Of a DNA stretch of 9,062 nucleotides, positions 5,698 to 9,062 are shown piece by piece. The position numbers and the translations under genes were made by a program. The stretch comes from DAOPZC01 sp035353175. Lineage in GTDB: Bacteria; Verrucomicrobiota; Kiritimatiellia; RFP12; UBA1067. Location of the stretch: the NCBI GenBank assembly GCA_035353175.1, contig DAOPZC010000114.1:1-9062 (forward strand), read 5' to 3'. Position 1 is the first letter of the stretch, and every line of letters begins with the position of its first letter. The notes beneath the pieces are model-generated. The model was not told the DNA's origin. It did no database searches and was given only the letters and a program-made list of their open reading frames with translations.

Positions 5698-6582
5698 CTA
5701 CAGTGCATTCTTTTCATAGACGCGCACGTAATCGATCTCAAAGTCGCGCGGGTATGTCAAGTTAGGATCGATCGTTCCGATCCAACCCGAATACTGGAAG
5801 AGCGCCAAAAGAATGAACATTTTCTCCTGCGGCGTTGGTCCCTTGTACGTCTTGATAACTTTCCCGTCCAGATACCAACTGAGTTGCCCTTCCTGCCATT
5901 CGAGCGCCCAGACATGAAATCCGGCCGACGCGTCGATCGGCGCGGGATATAAATAGTGCCCGTCTTTCGTGAAGTGGACGTTCAGATCGACTTTGCTCAC
6001 GGTCTTGCCGATATACCGTCCCTGCTGTTCGACGATGTCGATCTCCACGCTGCCGTCCGCGATCGATTTGCGTTTCCCGTCCGGCGTGTATTCCTGCTTG
6101 TTGGGGTCATGCTGGTGGAGCCAGAACGCGTTCAGAAGGCCTTCCCCTTTCGCGCATTTGGCGCGGATCTCGAACCAGCCGTATTTCTGCGCGAACTTGT
6201 CGAGGATCTGGACTTCGTTGGTGCTCGCGCCGAAACGGTGATCCGAAGTCGTCAAGCAACTGACGCATTGATCGGTCTTGTTTGTACGGAACGGGAGTTT
6301 CTCATCGATGCGGAGTTTCAGGACACCGTCCGCGATCACCGTGTACGCGTTAGGGTCGGTCCACCGGCTCTTCACGCCGATCCGCTTGAAATACTCCTTC
6401 CGCCCCGACCGATAGGCGGGGTACCAATACATATCGTTCAGCTGGGGGCGGTCAAACTCGTCATCGAAAGTCAGTTTCCAGCCCGGCTTATCCAAAGGAG
6501 GCGCCGGAAAGTCACCCGCCCACCCCAGGCCCATTCCGAAAGCCCAGCAGCAAAGCCCAAGCATGGTCCGTTTTCGTTTCAT
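5698..6582 (-). CDS. Exported glycoside hydrolase family 16 enzyme (laminarinase/agarase-like)
   Basis: This encodes 294 residues. I place the start at the ATG 6580-6582, because AAGGGA lies 8 bases upstream and this ATG overlaps the transporter's TGA as ATGA, a sign of translational coupling. An ATG two codons earlier is too close to the ribosome site. The N-terminus (MKRKRTMLGLCCWAFGMGLG) is a signal peptide. The rest is one GH16 jelly-roll: LTFDDEFDRPQLN near 38, FEIRAKCAKGEGLLNAFWLH at ~137-156, and the catalytic ExDxxE motif EIDIVE with nucleophile Glu180, Asp182 and acid/base Glu185. Then come WALEWQEGQLSWYLDG at ~225 and the terminal strand DFEIDYVRVYE. The length equals a single domain with no carbohydrate-binding module. 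Members of GH16 cut beta-1,3-, mixed-linkage or galactan chains; the exact substrate is unresolved. It lies between the transporter and GH5 genes, so it likely shares their polysaccharide. Confidence 0.9.
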   Translation of the reverse strand: MKRKRTMLGLCCWAFGMGLGWAGDFPAPPLDKPGWKLTFDDEFDRPQLNDMYWYPAYRSGRKEYFKRIGVKSRWTDPNAYTVIADGVLKLRIDEKLPFRTNKTDQCVSCLTTSDHRFGASTNEVQILDKFAQKYGWFEIRAKCAKGEGLLNAFWLHQHDPNKQEYTPDGKRKSIADGSVEIDIVEQQGRYIGKTVSKVDLNVHFTKDGHYLYPAPIDASAGFHVWALEWQEGQLSWYLDGKVIKTYKGPTPQEKMFILLALFQYSGWIGTIDPNLTYPRDFEIDYVRVYEKNAL

Positions 6583-7868
6583 TCGCATTGTCCCTTATAT
6601 AAACCCCGCGACCTGATATGCGCTTCCGAAAAATTCAACGTGGTCAGCAGTACGCCGATCGCGGCGAGCAGAAAAACGGCCTGATACTGACACACGGGGA
6701 AGCCACCCACACGCCATCGGATCGACGCCGAATTCGCCCCCATGAGAATGGACGGGAATACCCGCGAGAGCCCTTGGCCACCGTAGAAAAACGCGCCGAA
6801 TAAAGCCATATCCATCGTCTTGTTCTCCGCACGGGCGCGGGCAAACATTTCCGACGACGCGGCGACGGAGGTGGCCGCGATGAAAAAGGCATGGAGCGAC
6901 AAAAGTGCGGCGATCAGCGCATAGACGAGAAATCCGCCCTTGTTCAGACAAAACAAGGTGAGGCACACCGACAGAAAGGTGACGTGGGCCATGCGGAACA
7001 CGTTTCTGTCTGTCCATTTCCGCACCATCACGGGCACCCCCGCATACCCCAACAGCATTCCGGCCAGCGCGATCGCCGACACGATGACCACCGCATTGTC
7101 CGGCGCCCGCAGCCCGTTTTTCATATAGAGGAGCGCGAGAGGCACCACCCCATACGCCGCCAGATTCAGCGCGAACACATATCCGCCGAAACCCGCCAAG
7201 GGTCTATTGGCCACCGCAGATGAGACGCCTTGCCACAAACCGATTTCCTTTGACTTCGCTTCCGCGGAATTCGGCATCCGGGCGACAAAAGCCGCCCGCC
7301 CCAGAAATACGAGGGCGGCGACGAACAGGACGATCTGGAGGTGCACAACTTGCGGATGACGTCCGATCAGAAGGCCCACCGCGAACAGATACGCCGCACC
7401 CGACGCCTGGTGACAGAGCCGCATCCGTCCGAGAAACGCGAGCCGGCGCTCCTGTTCGAGAAACGTATCGAGCAGCGGAAACCAGCCTGCGACGAAACCG
7501 GACAGAATCAGCGAGAAACAGAAAACCGACGTCACGAGGACTGCGGCGGAAAAGCCGCCGAACCCGGGAGCAGCAACCGCCATGAAATAGGCGACGCCCG
7601 CCAGCGCGCTGGCCCCAAGCACCAGCCGTCGCGCCCCCAGACGCGCCGCCACAGCCGCCATGGGAACGATACACAGTCCGTTCAGCAGCGGCAGCAGCGC
7701 TGTGGTCAGCAGCGCGAGCCGCGAATCCGCCCCCAACATCCCGGCGAATAGGAGTATCACCGCGCTGTCGGTCAGCGTGACCTCCCCGAGGACCCCGCAA
7801 CAGGAAGACAGAATGGCGTTCCGCTCGGCCGACCGTACAGCAGCCGTCTGGTACGTTGTTGCCATCAT
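6579..7868 (-). CDS. Major facilitator superfamily transporter, probably oligosaccharide/sugar import
   Basis: This encodes 429 residues. The ATG at 7866-7868 has GAGGGG 9 bases upstream. The same frame extends 42 codons further, but that stretch is rich in G, D and N, has no hydrophobic character, and overlaps the previous gene. About twelve membrane helices can be read, for example TDSAVILLFAGMLGA, LLPLLNGLCIVPMAAVAA, ASALAGVAYFMAVAAPGF, FALNLAAYGVVPLALLYM, VIVSAIALAGMLLGYAGV and QAVFLLAAIGVLLTTLNF. The R/G-rich cytoplasmic turn ARLGARRLVLG between helices 2 and 3 resembles the MFS loop. Its place before GH16 and GH5, with a 4-base overlap to GH16, suggests uptake of their oligosaccharide products. 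The substrate and energy coupling cannot be read from sequence. The MFS assignment rests on topology and overall look rather than a strict signature. Confidence 0.75.
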   Translation of the reverse strand: MMATTYQTAAVRSAERNAILSSCCGVLGEVTLTDSAVILLFAGMLGADSRLALLTTALLPLLNGLCIVPMAAVAARLGARRLVLGASALAGVAYFMAVAAPGFGGFSAAVLVTSVFCFSLILSGFVAGWFPLLDTFLEQERRLAFLGRMRLCHQASGAAYLFAVGLLIGRHPQVVHLQIVLFVAALVFLGRAAFVARMPNSAEAKSKEIGLWQGVSSAVANRPLAGFGGYVFALNLAAYGVVPLALLYMKNGLRAPDNAVVIVSAIALAGMLLGYAGVPVMVRKWTDRNVFRMAHVTFLSVCLTLFCLNKGGFLVYALIAALLSLHAFFIAATSVAASSEMFARARAENKTMDMALFGAFFYGGQGLSRVFPSILMGANSASIRWRVGGFPVCQYQAVFLLAAIGVLLTTLNFSEAHIRSRGLYKGQCE

Positions 7869-7877
7869 GACAGCGGG

Positions 7878-7883
7878 CCCCTC
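7878..7883 (-). promoter_or_regulatory. Ribosome binding site of the MFS transporter gene
   Basis: GAGGGG on the minus strand lies 9 bases before the ATG at 7866-7868. It supports this start over the upstream in-frame ATG at 7992-7994, which lies inside the preceding gene. The 82-bp gap to that gene (7869-7950) shows no promoter that I can recognise. Confidence 0.55.
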
Positions 7884-7950
7884 ATCACCGTCGCCCGCCG
7901 GATTGTTTCGGCCTTTTCCTGCATCCCCGTCCTCCCCAAGCCGTGCGGCA

Positions 7951-9062
7951 TCATCTGACCAGAATGGACAAACCCTTCTGCCTTTGTTTGACAAAGCCAG
8001 AGTTCACAACCGCCTCCGAGAGACTCTGAGCCCGGTTATCAATGGTATTTCCCTTCACAAACCGGCTGTCGGCCAGCGCGGCGCAGATCTCCATACTCGC
8101 CTGCTGCATCGCACCGGTGAACTGCGCCGACGCCTCGTCCGCATTCCAAGCGGAGCGGTAAACGCACCAGTCCTGGTAGCAGGCCGCTTGCGGCCCCTCC
8201 ATCCGATGGGTGGTCGCGGCAACTTCGCCGCCAAGGACGAATGCGGTCGGCGCCATCCGCTCGGGGAGCCACCCGACTTCCGTTCCGTCCACAAACAGTC
8301 GCGTCGTCTGGCCCGCATAGCAATGCGCGACGGCCACGTCATACCACCGCTTGCCGTCGAGGACGACCGGCACCTTGATCTCGTGCCCCGTGGACGCGAC
8401 ATAGGCAAGCGCGTTGGTGCGGAGTTCCACGGTCCCCCATCCCGTGCCGGCCACCGAACGCTCCTTTTTGATTTCCATGATACCCAGATAGCTCTGAGTC
8501 CCCTGTACATTGGAAATCCCCACGGAGATGCAACCGCAAGCATCCGGCACAAGTCCCGTCAATTCGGCGATCGTGTCGTTGTTGCCGTCATAGCCATCCG
8601 TGCCGACATCTGTGCCGGAAGTCACCATGTTGGTGCCGTATGTGCCGTTCCCCGCCTCGGCCGTATAACGCGTTTCAAGGACCGTGGCGCTCGCCCGCGT
8701 TCCGAAGAAACGCAGTGTATACACCGACGCCCTGTTCAGGCCGGACACCTTCAGGCTGGAGCCGCCCGTCTGTGTATGAAAATAGTCCTCAGTGGCGCGC
8801 GCTTGTGCGAAATATCCGAGAAGCGCGGGGTCCGGCGAAAGAAGCCCCCCGTTGTATATACCGTTGTGGCTCACGAACTCTTTTGTGATGACGAGCGAGA
8901 CCGTTGTCGTCTTTGCTGAAAAGGAGTCGACCAAATTCTTCAGCGCCACGCCCGCATTCACGGGCGGAACAAAATTGTTCCAGCACCTGCCGTTGCTGTC
9001 TGGGCTTGCCATGGCATGCCCGTTGACGTTGTCGTTGGGGCCGAAGTCGATCAGCAGCGAAT
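7951..9062 (-). CDS. C-terminal part of a large secreted protein with a LamG-like module (runs off the right edge)
   Basis: The frame is open from the right edge to a TGA at 7951-7953, giving 369 visible residues with no start in view. An ATG at 9010-9012 lies inside a continuous domain and should not be taken as the start, since the residues before it (LLIDFGPNDNVNGHA) read on smoothly. The first ~190 visible residues form a beta-rich domain: FGPND at the edge, WNNFVPPVNAG, NGGLLSPDPALLGYFA, TEDYF, LKVSGLNRASVYTLRFFGTR, ending SYLGIMEIKK. Such domains occur in extracellular esterase and glycan-binding proteins of PVC bacteria and Bacteroidetes. Then comes what looks like the second half of a LamG/concanavalin-like fold: DGKRWYDVAVAH, TRLFVDGTEVGWLPE, CVYRSAWNADEASAQF. 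The role is probably polysaccharide binding or processing at the cell surface. It is transcribed toward the transporter and hydrolase genes. Confidence 0.65.
   Translation of the reverse strand, partial: SLLIDFGPNDNVNGHAMASPDSNGRCWNNFVPPVNAGVALKNLVDSFSAKTTTVSLVITKEFVSHNGIYNGGLLSPDPALLGYFAQARATEDYFHTQTGGSSLKVSGLNRASVYTLRFFGTRASATVLETRYTAEAGNGTYGTNMVTSGTDVGTDGYDGNNDTIAELTGLVPDACGCISVGISNVQGTQSYLGIMEIKKERSVAGTGWGTVELRTNALAYVASTGHEIKVPVVLDGKRWYDVAVAHCYAGQTTRLFVDGTEVGWLPERMAPTAFVLGGEVAATTHRMEGPQAACYQDWCVYRSAWNADEASAQFTGAMQQASMEICAALADSRFVKGNTIDNRAQSLSEAVVNSGFVKQRQKGLSILVR

Noticed and set aside
4543..5952. A 469-codon open frame on the plus strand
   Set aside because: It spans antisense across both GH5 and GH16 and the gap between them. 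The opposite strand carries clear catalytic motifs of both families.
7660..8919. A 419-codon open frame on the plus strand
   Set aside because: It is antisense to the start of the transporter gene and the surface protein gene, with no recognisable domain and a low-complexity P/S/R-rich stretch.

Overview
The window reads as GC-rich chromosomal DNA from a polysaccharide-degrading bacterium, most likely of the PVC group (Kiritimatiellota, Lentisphaerota or Verrucomicrobiota). This assignment is an inference. It rests on a hydrazine-synthase-alpha-like propeller/dihaem protein, a secreted protein with a LamG-like module of the kind common in these phyla, AraC-type control, and glycoside hydrolases clustered with a sugar-type MFS transporter. 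No RNA gene, CRISPR array or insertion sequence was seen.

Layout, left to right. (1) Bases 1-130 hold the first 43 codons of a leftward secreted or membrane protein, preceded by a good ribosome site, a 34-bp palindrome and a plausible promoter. (2) Bases 131-512 carry no intact gene, but a 74-codon open frame at 276-500 has protein-like character and no good start. (3) A large leftward gene (513-3053) encodes an exported propeller protein with two CXXCH haem sites. (4) Divergent from it, across a roughly 200-bp control region with a clear rightward promoter and a tandem 8-bp repeat, lies a regulator (3257-4177) that joins an IclR-type effector domain to an AraC-type DNA-binding domain. (5) Just downstream are the remains of a second AraC-type DNA-binding domain (4290-4379) and a GC hairpin with a T-rich tail. 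(6) From the right edge to 4396 runs a leftward gene series: a secreted LamG-like surface protein (partial), a 12-helix MFS transporter, a GH16 endoglucanase-type enzyme and a GH5 endoglucanase-type enzyme. The transporter and GH16 genes overlap in an ATGA; GH5 follows GH16 after 45 bp.

How the parts may work together. Exported GH16 and GH5 enzymes would cut a beta-glucan-like or galactan-like polysaccharide outside the cytoplasm, and the MFS protein would import the products. The IclR/AraC fusion is the obvious candidate regulator, either of this cluster or of the divergent haem protein; the sequence does not decide which. The haem protein has no assigned function outside anammox hydrazine synthase, and nothing here suggests anammox.
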